Assembly (NCBI RefSeq): GCF_000336775.1
Contig: NZ_AOLJ01000022.1
Location: 164,823-228,822, forward strand
From: Haloferax gibbonsii ATCC 33959
GTDB taxonomy: Archaea; Halobacteriota; Halobacteria; Halobacteriales; Haloferacaceae
Length of the DNA: 64,000 nt
Reading direction: 5' to 3'
This document shows, piece after piece, positions 26,453 to 33,996 of this stretch (its first letter is position 1; every line of letters begins with the position of its first letter). Position numbers and translations under genes: made by a program. The notes under the pieces were generated by a model that saw nothing but the letters and a program-made list of their open reading frames with translations, was not told the origin of the DNA and searched no databases.

Positions 26453-27526
26453 TCAGTGCGCCGCGTTCCACCCGCCGCGACAGACCGTGTCGTAGACCGC
26501 GGTCGTCCGCTCAACCACGGACTCCCACGTCGGAAGCGGTTCCGCCGGCGCGTCGAGGTCGACCGCGCGCTCGATGCCCGAAACGAGGGCCGCGGGGTCG
26601 ACGCCGACGCAGTCGTCGCGGTCCGCCCAGTCGACGAGCGCTCCCGCGTTGCGGACGACGCACGGGGTGCCCGCGGCGAGCGCCTCGGCGACCGTCATCC
26701 CGTAGGCCTCGAACTCCGACATCGTCACGAACGCCGCCGCGCCGGCGTACAGCCCCGGTAGGTCCTCGTCGTCGACGAAACCGAGGAAGTGAACGCGGTC
26801 TTCGACGCCGACCTCGCGGGCGAGTCGCTTCAGCTCCGACCCGTAGTCGCCGGAGCCGGCGACCGCGAGGTCGTAGTCGAGGCCGGGGAGGGCTCGAATC
26901 ACGTGCTGAACGCCTTTGTACTCCGCTAACCGACCGACAGAAAGCAGGTAGTCGTGGTCCGCCCACTCGGGGTCGGGCGACGCCTCGGCGAACCGCGACA
27001 CGTCGAGACCGTTCGGAATCACCGTCGCCTCGACGCCGAAGTCGGCTTCGAGCTGCCGGCGCTCCCAGTCGCTGACGGCGATGCGGGCGTCGGCGCGGCG
27101 GAGCGCCCACCCGCCCGGGACTCGGTAGACGGACAGCAGTTTGTCTCGCAGGTCGGAGGCGCTCCCGCCGTGGTAGTGCGGGGTGGCGACAAACGGCGTC
27201 TCCGCGCCGGTGCCGAGCGCCGCGAACAGGAGTGGAAGCGAGTGGTAGTTGTGTGCGTGGACGAGGTCGGCGCCGCGGGCGAGGCGGCGCACGGTCGCCA
27301 GTATCTCCGGGGCGACGTGGAACGCGCCGCCGGGGGCGACGCCGGGGTGTCGAATCACCCGGACGCCGTCTCGGTACTCCGCCGAGCGGGTGAGTCCCTC
27401 GGCGTCGGCGGTCAGGACCGTCACGTCGTGTCCCACCGCTGCGAGCCGGGTCGCGAGCTCGGCGACGTGTGCCTCGACGCCGCCGGTGTGCGGAGGATAC
27501 CGCGTCGTGACGTAGAGGACGTTCAT
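26453..27526 (-). CDS. GT4-family glycosyltransferase
   Basis: A 357-aa GT-B fold transferase. The N-terminal domain starts MNVLYVTTRYPPHTGGVEAHVAEL with the glycine-rich acceptor loop. DLVHAHNYHSLP follows. The C-terminal domain has LLSVGRLAEYKGVQHVI and the EX7E-type signature (FEAYGMTVAEALAAG near residue 285). It is typical of retaining GT4 enzymes adding hexoses to lipid-linked glycans. The start is fixed by the ATGA overlap with the upstream GT2 gene (27523-27526), so the two enzymes are translationally coupled and probably act in sequence. Confidence 0.9.
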   Translation of the reverse strand: MNVLYVTTRYPPHTGGVEAHVAELATRLAAVGHDVTVLTADAEGLTRSAEYRDGVRVIRHPGVAPGGAFHVAPEILATVRRLARGADLVHAHNYHSLPLLFAALGTGAETPFVATPHYHGGSASDLRDKLLSVYRVPGGWALRRADARIAVSDWERRQLEADFGVEATVIPNGLDVSRFAEASPDPEWADHDYLLSVGRLAEYKGVQHVIRALPGLDYDLAVAGSGDYGSELKRLAREVGVEDRVHFLGFVDDEDLPGLYAGAAAFVTMSEFEAYGMTVAEALAAGTPCVVRNAGALVDWADRDDCVGVDPAALVSGIERAVDLDAPAEPLPTWESVVERTTAVYDTVCRGGWNAAH

Positions 27527-28677
27527 TCGAAGTACTCCCTCGACTCGCGGTCGAGTTCCCACGTGCCGTCGCCCTCGTCGCGGAGGAGTTCGACCGCGGC
27601 GACGAGCAGCGACACCTGCGAGTCGAAGACGGCGTACAGCGGCTGGAGCGGACCGAGGCGTTCGGACTGCCCCGCCCACGCGAAGGCGGCGACGGCACCC
27701 GGCACGGCGAGGCCGAGCGGCCCCGCGAGGAGGACGCCGGCGGCGGTCGCCAGCGCGACGGTCGCCGCGAGCAGCCACGGCGAGACGACCATGAACCACC
27801 AGTTGAACGGGAGGACGACGGTCCCGTAGAACCCGTAGCGGCCGAGCATGTCTCGGTTCTGGACGAGGAGTTTGAGCAGGCCCATCGCCCGGCGGTCCTT
27901 GCGCTGTCGGCGCTTCGAGAACTCGGAGACGCCGGACTCGGTGAACGCCATCGCGGGGTCCATCACGACGCGCTTGCCGGCCCGGCGGATGCGGAGCGCG
28001 AGTTCGGTGTCGTCGGCGAGGGAGTCGTCGGAGATCGGGACGAAGTCCTCGGCGCGGAACGCGAAGCAGGGGCCGTGGAAGATGAACGTCGAGTCGAGGT
28101 GGGATTCGAGGCCCTGAATCTTCGTGAGGATGCCGCGGTAGTCCGATTCGACCTCGCTGTCGCCGAGGACTTCGGACTGTTGGCCCGTCACCGCGCCGAT
28201 AGTCGGGTCCGAGAGGTTCGCCGCCGCCTGCCGGAGCACGTCCGGGGCGAGCTTCGAGTCGGCGTCGGTTCGGAAGAGCAGTTCGTTGCTCGCCGCCGCG
28301 AACGCCTCGTTGAGGGCGGGTGCGACCCCCCGACGCTCGTCGTCGTGGAGGAGCGTCAGTTCGGGGGCGTCGCGTCCGGCGAAGAAGTCGCGGACGACAG
28401 CGGGTGTGTCGTCGTCGCTCGCGTCGGCGACGACCACCTCGACCTTCTCCATCGGGTAGTCGAGCGCGAGGATGTCTTCGAGCTTCGCCTCGATGATGCT
28501 CGCCTCGTTGTAGGTCGGGAGGACGATGCTCACGGTCGGCTCGTCAGGGGACTTCCGGGCGGGCGACCCCGAAGTGTCGACGACCCGGAGCAACGCGAGG
28601 TAGACGAGGTAGGGGACCCCCGTCAGAGAGAGGAGTCCGAACGTCGCGGCGAGGAGGCGACGGAGGCGTGCGCGCAT
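27523..28677 (-). CDS. Membrane-anchored GT2 glycosyltransferase
   Basis: A 384-aa protein. One N-terminal membrane helix (residues 8-30) is followed by a GT-A domain with VSIVLPTYNEASIIEAKL, VVVADASDDDTPAVV, the metal motif RTDADS and LADDTELALRIRRAGKRV. The C-terminal part has two or three membrane helices (VVLPFNWWFMVVSPWLL). A KRRQRKDRR segment stands at the Q/RXXRW position of processive enzymes. The layout resembles AglE- or cellulose-synthase-like transferases acting at the membrane. ATG at 28677 is set by a TATA element 27 bases upstream. First gene of a two-gene operon. Confidence 0.88.
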   Translation of the reverse strand: MRARLRRLLAATFGLLSLTGVPYLVYLALLRVVDTSGSPARKSPDEPTVSIVLPTYNEASIIEAKLEDILALDYPMEKVEVVVADASDDDTPAVVRDFFAGRDAPELTLLHDDERRGVAPALNEAFAAASNELLFRTDADSKLAPDVLRQAAANLSDPTIGAVTGQQSEVLGDSEVESDYRGILTKIQGLESHLDSTFIFHGPCFAFRAEDFVPISDDSLADDTELALRIRRAGKRVVMDPAMAFTESGVSEFSKRRQRKDRRAMGLLKLLVQNRDMLGRYGFYGTVVLPFNWWFMVVSPWLLAATVALATAAGVLLAGPLGLAVPGAVAAFAWAGQSERLGPLQPLYAVFDSQVSLLVAAVELLRDEGDGTWELDRESREYFE

Positions 28678-28698
28678 GAAATGTGGTTTTCCCACCAA

Positions 28699-28768
28699 GA
28701 ATAAAAGTGCTGTAGGTTGCTCTCGCCCCGCGGATTCGCGGGGACACATCCAGAAGTCCTTTTATACT
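28699..28768. promoter_or_regulatory. Divergent promoters of the GT operon and aglJ with central palindrome
   Basis: Minus strand: GCACTTTTATTC (28699-28710), about 27 bases before the ATG at 28677. Plus strand: CTTTTATAC (28759-28767), about 26 bases before the aglJ ATG. Between them is a perfect inverted repeat, CCCCGCG-GATT-CGCGGGG (28726-28743). A regulator bound there could control both sides of the locus. Confidence 0.6.
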
Positions 28769-28788
28769 GTCCGCTGGATGTCCCGCTG

Positions 28789-29697
28789 ATGGACTACGCG
28801 GACGTTTGCGTCCTCGTCCCGACCTACAACGAGGCGGAGACTATCGCCGAGGTCGTCGCCAGCTACCGAGACGAGGGGTTCCACAACGTCCTCGTCATCG
28901 ACGGCGACTCCACGGACGGGACGCGGGAACTCGCCGAGGAGGCCGGCGCGCACGTCGTCGTACAGCGCGGGAGCGGGAAGGGACAGGCGGTCAGGGAGGC
29001 GGTCGAAGAGCACGTCGAAGCGACGTACGTCCTGATGCTCGACGGCGACGGCACCTACGAGGCGGGCGACGCGGCGAAGATGCTCGACCCGCTCACCGAG
29101 GGGTACGACCACGTCATCGGCGACCGCTTCGCCGACATGCGACCCGGCGCGATGACGCGGCTCAACAAGGTCGGAAACCGCATCATCAACCGAGCGTTCG
29201 CGTTCATCCACGGCCAGGACTTCCGCGACATCCTCAGCGGCTACCGGGCGTTCACCCGCGAGTCGTTCCTCGATATGACGCTCACCTCCGACGGCTTCGG
29301 CATCGAGACGGAGATGGCCGTCGAGTGCGCGAAACGCGGCATCGAGACGACGGTCGTCCCCACGACCTACTACCCGCGGCCGAACGGCTCGGACACGAAC
29401 CTCAACCCGGTCCGCGACGGCGGTATCATCTTCCTCGAACTGTACCGCCGCGCCAAGACCAACAACCCGCTTTTCTACTTCGGCAGCGTCGGGCTCACGT
29501 CGACCGCGACGGGGGTCGGCCTCGCCGGCTACGTCGCCTACGAGTGGTTCATCCGCTCTATCTCCCACGAGGTCATCGCCGTCGTCTCCGCGGCGGGCAT
29601 CCTCTTCGGCGTGCAACTACTGATGTTCGGCGTGCTCTCGGACCTCATCCTCTCGTTACACCGCGAGCAGATGAAACGAATCGAAGAACTGGAGTGA
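28789..29697 (+). CDS. aglJ: Dolichol-phosphate glycosyltransferase AglJ (first sugar)
   Basis: A 302-aa GT2 enzyme. The N-terminal catalytic domain has VCVLVPTYNEAETIAEVV, VLVIDGDSTDGTRELAEEAG, QRGSGKGQAVREA and LMLDGDGTYEAGDA. The signature DFRDILSGYRAFTRESF and two C-terminal membrane helices (residues 235-290) follow. This layout matches AglJ, which in H. volcanii charges dolichol phosphate with the first N-glycan hexose. It lies at the same end of the locus there, opposite aglB. A strong TATA element just upstream supports the ATG at 28789. It provides the conserved base of the otherwise variable glycan. Confidence 0.9.
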   Translation: MDYADVCVLVPTYNEAETIAEVVASYRDEGFHNVLVIDGDSTDGTRELAEEAGAHVVVQRGSGKGQAVREAVEEHVEATYVLMLDGDGTYEAGDAAKMLDPLTEGYDHVIGDRFADMRPGAMTRLNKVGNRIINRAFAFIHGQDFRDILSGYRAFTRESFLDMTLTSDGFGIETEMAVECAKRGIETTVVPTTYYPRPNGSDTNLNPVRDGGIIFLELYRRAKTNNPLFYFGSVGLTSTATGVGLAGYVAYEWFIRSISHEVIAVVSAAGILFGVQLLMFGVLSDLILSLHREQMKRIEELE

Positions 29698-29755
29698 GCG
29701 TCGGCGTCGGCTCGCGCCGGGGCGTCGGAACCGGGTGAATCGACCGAGACCGCCT

Positions 29756-30082
29756 TCAGAACGGGACGAGCGAACGGAGCCGCCCCATCAGACTCTTCGA
29801 CGCCTTGGCGCGGAACTCCTCGAACACGGGGTGGAGCGTCTCCAAGAGGTCGCGGCGGGAGTCGAACCGGTCTTTCGGCGCGGCGGCGAGGGCGTCGCTT
29901 ATCGCGACCGTGTTGCCCGCGGCGTCTATCGGCACGGCGACGTCGTCGAGCGCCCGCGCAATCGCTCTCGCGTCTGCCGGGTAGTCGATGTCTGCGGCGT
30001 CGACGTCGGCGGCGAGCGCGGCAATACCGAATTCGATTGAGTCCGGCTCTGACGTATCGTTTTGGGGCGGTCTCGCGGCCAT
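29756..30082 (-). CDS. Small haloarchaeal protein, possibly DUF5789-like
   Basis: A 108-aa acidic protein. IDYPADARAIARALDDVAVP is followed by ISDALAAAPKDRFDSRRDLL, reminiscent of the haloarchaeal DUF5789/DUF2795 small proteins. The C-terminus is basic and hydrophobic (KSLMGRLRSLVPF). The frame is open upstream, but the codon pattern breaks beyond the ATG at 30082. Function is unknown. It is divergent from the RHH gene; no operon. Confidence 0.6.
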   Translation of the reverse strand: MAARPPQNDTSEPDSIEFGIAALAADVDAADIDYPADARAIARALDDVAVPIDAAGNTVAISDALAAAPKDRFDSRRDLLETLHPVFEEFRAKASKSLMGRLRSLVPF

Positions 30083-30187
30083 CGAACGTGTATAGGATGT
30101 CCCGCATGGAAAAACCCCCGACCTTCGGTGATACTGCCAGTGAGCGCCGAAAAACCGCGACGGACGTTTGGTTCGCGACCCACCGTT

Positions 30188-30199
30188 GGGGTTAACCCC
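30188..30199 (+). promoter_or_regulatory. Palindromic TATA/operator of RHH gene
   Basis: GGGGTTAACCCC is a perfect 12-base palindrome centred 27 bases before the RHH start codon, where the TATA element of a leaderless gene should be. RHH dimers bind short palindromes, so autorepression by the product of 30221-30433 is plausible. Confidence 0.6.
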
Positions 30200-30220
30200 G
30201 CCCGGCGCGACGTTCGAGCC

Positions 30221-30433
30221 ATGACGGAGTACACGACGGTCTCCATCCCGAAGGAGTTGGCCGCTCGCGTCGACGACACGCTCGAAGGAACCACGTTCTC
30301 GAGCACGAGCGACCTCGTCCGGTTCCTCCTGCGCAGCATCGTCATCCAACACGAGCGCTCCGGCGGCGACCTCTCTGAGTCGGAGTTTCAGGAGATAGCG
30401 GAACAGCTGACCGACCTCGGCTATCTGCGGTAG
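30221..30433 (+). CDS. Ribbon-helix-helix (CopG-like) DNA-binding protein
   Basis: A 70-aa protein. The N-terminal strand TEYTTVSIPKELAARVDDTL is followed by FSSTSDLVRFLLRSIV, the classic beta-helix-helix of the MetJ/Arc family. A short acidic C-terminal helix ends LTDLGYLR. It is most likely a dimeric repressor. No toxin-like partner lies next to it, so a toxin-antitoxin role is not supported. The promoter palindrome suggests autoregulation. Size and fold are clear; targets unknown. Confidence 0.85.
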   Translation: MTEYTTVSIPKELAARVDDTLEGTTFSSTSDLVRFLLRSIVIQHERSGGDLSESEFQEIAEQLTDLGYLR

Positions 30434-30496
30434 TCTGCCGAGGCGAGCGGCCGCCACCCGCGAGGTGGCAGCGCCGGCCGGCCGAACGGGGTCGGC

Positions 30497-31015
30497 TCAG
30501 TCGAGTTCTTCCTGCGGCGGTTCGGCGTCGTGCACGACGAGTTTCAACTTCCGCCCGGCGCGGTCGAAGGCGGCCAGCGTCCGCCGCTCCCACGGGGGAA
30601 CGGCGAGGAGCACCACGGCCGCGAGGTCGTCGCGCTCCGTGAGTTCGAACGGTCCCTGCGGGTGGGTGAGAAAGCGGGCGCGGCCGCGGCCGGCCGGCGT
30701 CCCGAGGTCCATCCCGAAGACGGCGCTCACGGACTGGCCGGCCTCGGCCATGTAGAAGTGGGTGAGCACCGGCGTCTCCGGGTCGAGGCCGAGGTCGTCG
30801 TCGTCGAATTCGCCGGCGGCCGTCGGCGCGAGAACGAGGTTCACCGACGTCGGCTCGGCCTCCTCGGCCATATCGAGCAGCACGTCGACGAGCCCTCGCG
30901 TGACGTGGACTCGCTGTCGCTCCGACTCGTCGACCGCTCCATCGGTCGCGCGGTCAGGCTCAGTCTCGGTGCCGGGCGTGCTCTCGTTGCCGACGGCGGT
31001 TGTGTCGTCTGACAT
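30497..31015 (-). CDS. Haloarchaeal protein, possible inactive JAMM/MPN fold
   Basis: A 172-aa protein with an acidic, Thr-rich N-terminal 35 residues and a folded remainder. The segment TRGLVDVLLDMAEEAEPTSVNL followed later by LTHPQGPFELTERDDLAAV recalls the JAMM pattern H-x-H-P...S/T-x-x-D. The first His is replaced by Leu and only the second HP and the T-x-x-D remain. If related, it would be a catalytically dead scaffold. I cannot confirm the fold by eye. Its start overlaps the upstream gene stop (TGATG), so the two are coupled. Confidence 0.5.
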   Translation of the reverse strand: MSDDTTAVGNESTPGTETEPDRATDGAVDESERQRVHVTRGLVDVLLDMAEEAEPTSVNLVLAPTAAGEFDDDDLGLDPETPVLTHFYMAEAGQSVSAVFGMDLGTPAGRGRARFLTHPQGPFELTERDDLAAVVLLAVPPWERRTLAAFDRAGRKLKLVVHDAEPPQEELD

Positions 31016-31701
31016 CAGTTCGAGAGCATCGAGGTGAACGCCTGGAAGTAGGCGCTCGGGAGGTTTCGTCGGGCGTTGCCGAGTGCGGTCCGGAGTTTGT
31101 CGCCCGCGTTCACGGGCACGCCCGCGCCGTGGCCGACGAGCAGTCGCTCGGGGTCGTACCGGGAGAGCACGCGCCGCGGCGGGAACGGCCGGAGCATCGG
31201 ATGGACGCCGAGGTGCTCGCCGCGGGCGCAGAAGTAGCCGACCGTGCCGAGCGTCTCGGGGACGACGAGCAGGTCGTACCCGTCGTGATAGAAGCCGACC
31301 TCCTGCCACGGCGGGACGGAGCGGTCGACGAGACGGAACGCCTCGAAGCCGGAGTCGGCGAGGTCGGCCCCGAAGCGTTCGACGGTCGCGTCGAGTTCGT
31401 CGGCGACGCCGGTCATCCACGAGGCGACGTAGACCGGCACTTCGTGGCGGTTGGCGATGGCCGCCGAGTCGCGTTTGTGTCGGTCGAGTCCGACCACGAC
31501 GCCGGCCACGTCGCCGAACTCGGCGAACAGGTCGTCGACGCCGGGGGCATCGACGGGTTCGAACAGCCACACGTCGCCGTCGACTTCGACGGCGTGACTG
31601 GCCCGCTGCATCGTCTCGTCGGGGTACGCGAGCCATCCGACGCCGTGGTCCCATCGGTCGATTTCGCGGAGGTCGGAAGTGCCGCGACCTTTCATCGGCA
31701 T
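31015..31701 (-). CDS. Metallo-beta-lactamase-like fold protein, degenerate
   Basis: A 228-aa protein whose layout suggests an MBL fold. AGVVVGLDRHKRDSAAIANR occupies the place of HxHxDH, with only one His and an Asp kept. SVPPWQEVGFYHDGYDLLVV resembles the domain core, and RLLVGHGAGV the GHG strand near the C-terminus. Loss of ligands suggests a non-hydrolytic or altered enzyme. Two Met codons (31701, 31695) are possible. The first is chosen because CCTTATGCG (about 31724-31732) lies 27 bases upstream. It is coupled to the 30497 gene by TGATG. Confidence 0.55.
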   Translation of the reverse strand: MPMKGRGTSDLREIDRWDHGVGWLAYPDETMQRASHAVEVDGDVWLFEPVDAPGVDDLFAEFGDVAGVVVGLDRHKRDSAAIANRHEVPVYVASWMTGVADELDATVERFGADLADSGFEAFRLVDRSVPPWQEVGFYHDGYDLLVVPETLGTVGYFCARGEHLGVHPMLRPFPPRRVLSRYDPERLLVGHGAGVPVNAGDKLRTALGNARRNLPSAYFQAFTSMLSN

Positions 31702-31816
31702 GCCAGTATCGTGGGGCGCGCGGCGCATAAGGACTCTCCCCGCGGCCGATGCGCCCGGTTCTGGTCGGTTCGTTCCGTTCGTCGGGACCGCGGAGACCGC
31801 GAAGCGGGCCGCCCGA

Positions 31817-32104
31817 TCAGAGGTCGTCCGTGTTGATGTCCACGCCCGGCGGAGAGACGACGAGGAACTTCCGGAAGTGCATCAGCTGGCCGCCCATATC
31901 CTTGATGTCGCGTGCGAAGCCCGACGCGAGCTTGTTGAGGTCGCCCTCGATGGCGAGAAAGAGGACGTTTCCGCGGGCGACGGACTGGACCCACTCGTCG
32001 GGCGGGGTCGACCCGTCGAGGACGCCGAGGACCACGTCACCCTCGGCGTCGTCCTCGTCGAGGTGTTCTTCGGCCGTCTGCAAGTTGAGATTGAAATCGC
32101 CCAT
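31817..32104 (-). CDS. DUF5779-like haloarchaeal protein
   Basis: A 95-aa protein starting MGDFNLNLQTAEEHLDED. It has VVLGVLDGSTPPDEWVQSV, FLAIEGDLNKLASGFARDI and LMHFRKFLVVSPPGVDI, a pattern I recall from the DUF5779 family of small conserved haloarchaeal proteins. There is no known activity, signal or membrane segment. Start at 32104 leaves out a basic upstream open stretch with poor codon usage. It is divergent from leuA. Confidence 0.65.
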   Translation of the reverse strand: MGDFNLNLQTAEEHLDEDDAEGDVVLGVLDGSTPPDEWVQSVARGNVLFLAIEGDLNKLASGFARDIKDMGGQLMHFRKFLVVSPPGVDINTDDL

Positions 32105-32469
32105 ACCCGCTCGGTTGTCGAGCGACGAGAAAAGGGTTCGGTCGAGCCGCGAACGGCTCTGACGGCACAAACGCGCCCATTGGTATCACGTTTCACACGA
32201 CAGTCGCAGTTTGCTCCACGTTTGTCCAGTCGAGAGCGCGCGCACCGGGTGCTAAATTTTGTTTCTAAATTCTATTTAGTTATATTATCGCTCAGGAGCC
32301 GTCGAACGCCGAGCGGACATATCAAGTCAACATATGTCATGATATCGTATAAGGACGTTTAGGTACAGCGATTAGCCCCGAGAGTAGTTGTCACGCAACA
32401 CCCGCTGAACGTTCGTGATACTGTCGGGGAGAAACGTTTAAATAGGAGTTCGGGCACGTCACTGACACG
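32105..32469. promoter_or_regulatory. leuA upstream region with AT-rich island and inverted repeat
   Basis: This is a 365-base gap without a gene. It contains an AT-rich block at about 32250-32288 in which CTAAATT occurs twice before ATTTAG. A perfect inverted repeat, GACATAT-N9-ATATGTC, lies at 32316-32338, about 100 bases before the leuA TATA. A strong BRE/TATA, GAAACGTTTAAATAGG, lies at 32431-32446. That places the transcription start at or next to the ATG at 32470, giving a leaderless mRNA. Confidence 0.6.
32316..32338. repeat. Perfect inverted repeat upstream of leuA, candidate operator
   Basis: GACATAT (32316-32322), nine-base spacer, ATATGTC (32332-32338). It is upstream of the core promoter, a position suited to an activator such as an Lrp/AsnC-type regulator. 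The protein is unknown. Confidence 0.55.
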
Positions 32470-33706
32470 ATGTCTCACAACGACACGGAGGATTCGTCGG
32501 GTTCCCCGGCGGGTCGAGTTCTTCCAGGGCACATTAGCCCAACAATCTGAAATCGAAGACGTACGAATCTTCGACACGACACTCCGCGACGGCGAACAGT
32601 CACCGCGAACCTCGTTCAGTTACGAGGAAAAGCGCGACATCGCCGAAACCCTCGACGACATGGGTACCCACGTCATCGAGGCCGGGTTCCCGGTGAACTC
32701 GGAGGCGGAGTTCGAAGCAGTCGCAGATATCGCTGCTTCGACGGACGCGACGACGTGCGGGTTGGCCCGCGTCGTCGACAAGGATATCGAAGCCGCGCTG
32801 GATTCCGGCGTGGACATGGTGCACACGTTCGTGAGCACCAGCGACGTCCAGTTGGCCGACTCGATGCACGCTTCCCGCGAGGAAGCCGTCGAGCGGGCCG
32901 TCCGCAGTGTCGAACACGTCCGCGACGCGGGCGTTGAAGTAATGTTCTCGCCGATGGACGCCACCCGGACGGACGAGGACTTCCTCATCGAAGTCGTCGA
33001 GGCCGTCTCCGAGGCGGGCGTCGATTGGATCAACCTGCCGGACACCTGCGGCGTGGCGACGCCGACTCGCTTCGCCCGCATGGTGGCGACGGTCAGAGAG
33101 CACACCGACGCGAGAATCGACGTGCACGCGCACGACGACTTCGGACTGGCGTCGGCGAACGCGATGGCCGGCTTCGAAGCCGGCGCCGCACAGGCGCAGG
33201 TGTCGGTCAACGGCATCGGCGAGCGCGCCGGAAACGCCGCCTACGAGGAGGTCGTCATGGCCGCCGAATCCCTCTACGGCGTCGACACCGGCATCGACAC
33301 GACGAAGATAACCGAGCTGGCTCGCGTCGTCGAGGCGGCGTCCGACATCCCGGTCCCGGCGAACAAGCCGGTCGTCGGCCGCAACGCCTTCTCCCACGAG
33401 AGCGGCATCCACGCCGCCGGCGTCATCGAGAACGCCGACACCTTCGAACCGGGCGTCATGACCCCGGAGATGGTCGGCGCGACCCGCGAGTTCGTACTCG
33501 GCAAGCACACGGGGACGCACTCGGTACGCAAGCGCCTCGCAGATATCGGGTTCGAGCCCTCGGACGCCGAGGTCCGGGAGGTCACCCGCCGCGTCAAAGA
33601 CCACGGCGCGGAGAAAGAACGCGTCGACGACGCGACGCTCGAGGTGTTCGCCCGCGACGTGGGTATCACCCACGAGGACGACACGGAGGAGGAGGTCCGC
33701 GCCTGA
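32470..33706 (+). CDS. leuA: 2-isopropylmalate/citramalate synthase LeuA, apparently frameshifted near its 5' end
   Basis: LeuA-type acyl-CoA condensing enzyme starting leucine or isoleucine synthesis. The frame ending at 33706 shows the whole catalytic TIM barrel: FDTTLRDGEQSPRTSFSYEE near the start, THVIEAGFPVNS, HAHDDFGLASANAMAG (HxH metal site) and NGIGERAGNAAYEE. It stops after about 395 codons, without the C-terminal leucine-regulatory domain. No ATG, GTG or TTG exists in this frame between the in-frame TAG at 32360 and Met at 32660, which lies after the catalytic DTTLRDGEQ. The only well-placed start, ATG 32470, directly downstream of a strong TATA, is one base out of frame and stops at 32550. 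One extra C in the CCCC run at 32504-32507 would explain this. Confidence 0.82.
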
Positions 33707-33785
33707 TGGCGCCGGGCTGTGGCCCTACGGGGCGACCGCCCTGCTCGCGTCCGACCTCCCGCGCGGCGTGCAATCGTTGCCCGCC

Positions 33786-33803
33786 GCGAAAGCATTATTA
33801 CGG
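33786..33803 (+). promoter_or_regulatory. BRE/TATA of the ilvBNC-leuCDB operon
   Basis: GCGAAAGCATTATTACGG: a CGAAA BRE followed by ATTATTA, centred about 30 bases before the leader-ORF ATG at 33827. Transcription would start at or just before that ATG, 240 bases upstream of ilvB. Confidence 0.6.
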
Positions 33804-33826
33804 CCGGGACGGACGTGTGGCATACG

Positions 33827-33928
33827 ATGACCTCGCACGACGAACACGCGGTTCGCGCGACCCCGGAAGCCGGGGCCAGCGCCGCCGCCGTCGGTGCGAT
33901 TCGGTCGCTCATTATTGTAGGGGCATAG
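33827..33928 (+). CDS. Leader ORF of the ilv operon (33 aa, ends ...SLIIVGA)
   Basis: A 33-codon ORF, MTSHDEHAVRATPEAG continuing to IRSLIIVGA, stops at the TAG 33926-33928. It starts at the predicted transcription start of the ilv operon. Its last residues are Leu-Ile-Ile-Val-Gly-Ala, a run of all three branched-chain amino acids, and its stop codon sits inside a GC-rich hairpin (33917-33936). This is the layout of a branched-chain attenuator leader peptide. Archaeal attenuation of this type is not something I know to be established, so the regulatory role is inference. Confidence 0.55.
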   Translation: MTSHDEHAVRATPEAGASAAAVGAIRSLIIVGA

Positions 33929-33936
33929 CCCCCTAC
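33917..33936 (+). promoter_or_regulatory. Hairpin overlapping the leader-ORF stop codon
   Basis: GTAGGGG (33917-33923), loop CATAGC, CCCCTAC (33930-33936): a perfect seven-base GC-rich stem. The alternative register GGGGC-ATA-GCCCC is also possible. No T-tract follows, so it is not a simple intrinsic terminator. A ribosome stalled at the Ile-Ile-Val codons (33911-33919) would cover its left arm. Confidence 0.6.
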
Positions 33937-33996
33937 CACACCATCTCTCCGACCCGCGTATTCGCACCGTTTTCAGACACGTCCGCAGTCCCCACA

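Noticed and set aside
30221-30433. RHH gene as antitoxin of a toxin-antitoxin pair
   Set aside because: No adjacent toxin-like ORF. The next gene is on the opposite strand and unrelated.
32470-32550. 26-codon ORF at the leuA start as a regulatory leader peptide
   Set aside because: It overlaps the LeuA coding frame, and its acidic start looks like the true LeuA N-terminus, so a one-base shift is the simpler explanation. A leader role is not excluded.
33917-33936. Leader hairpin as a classical intrinsic terminator
   Set aside because: No T-tract follows the stem, and archaeal termination depends mainly on U-rich stretches.
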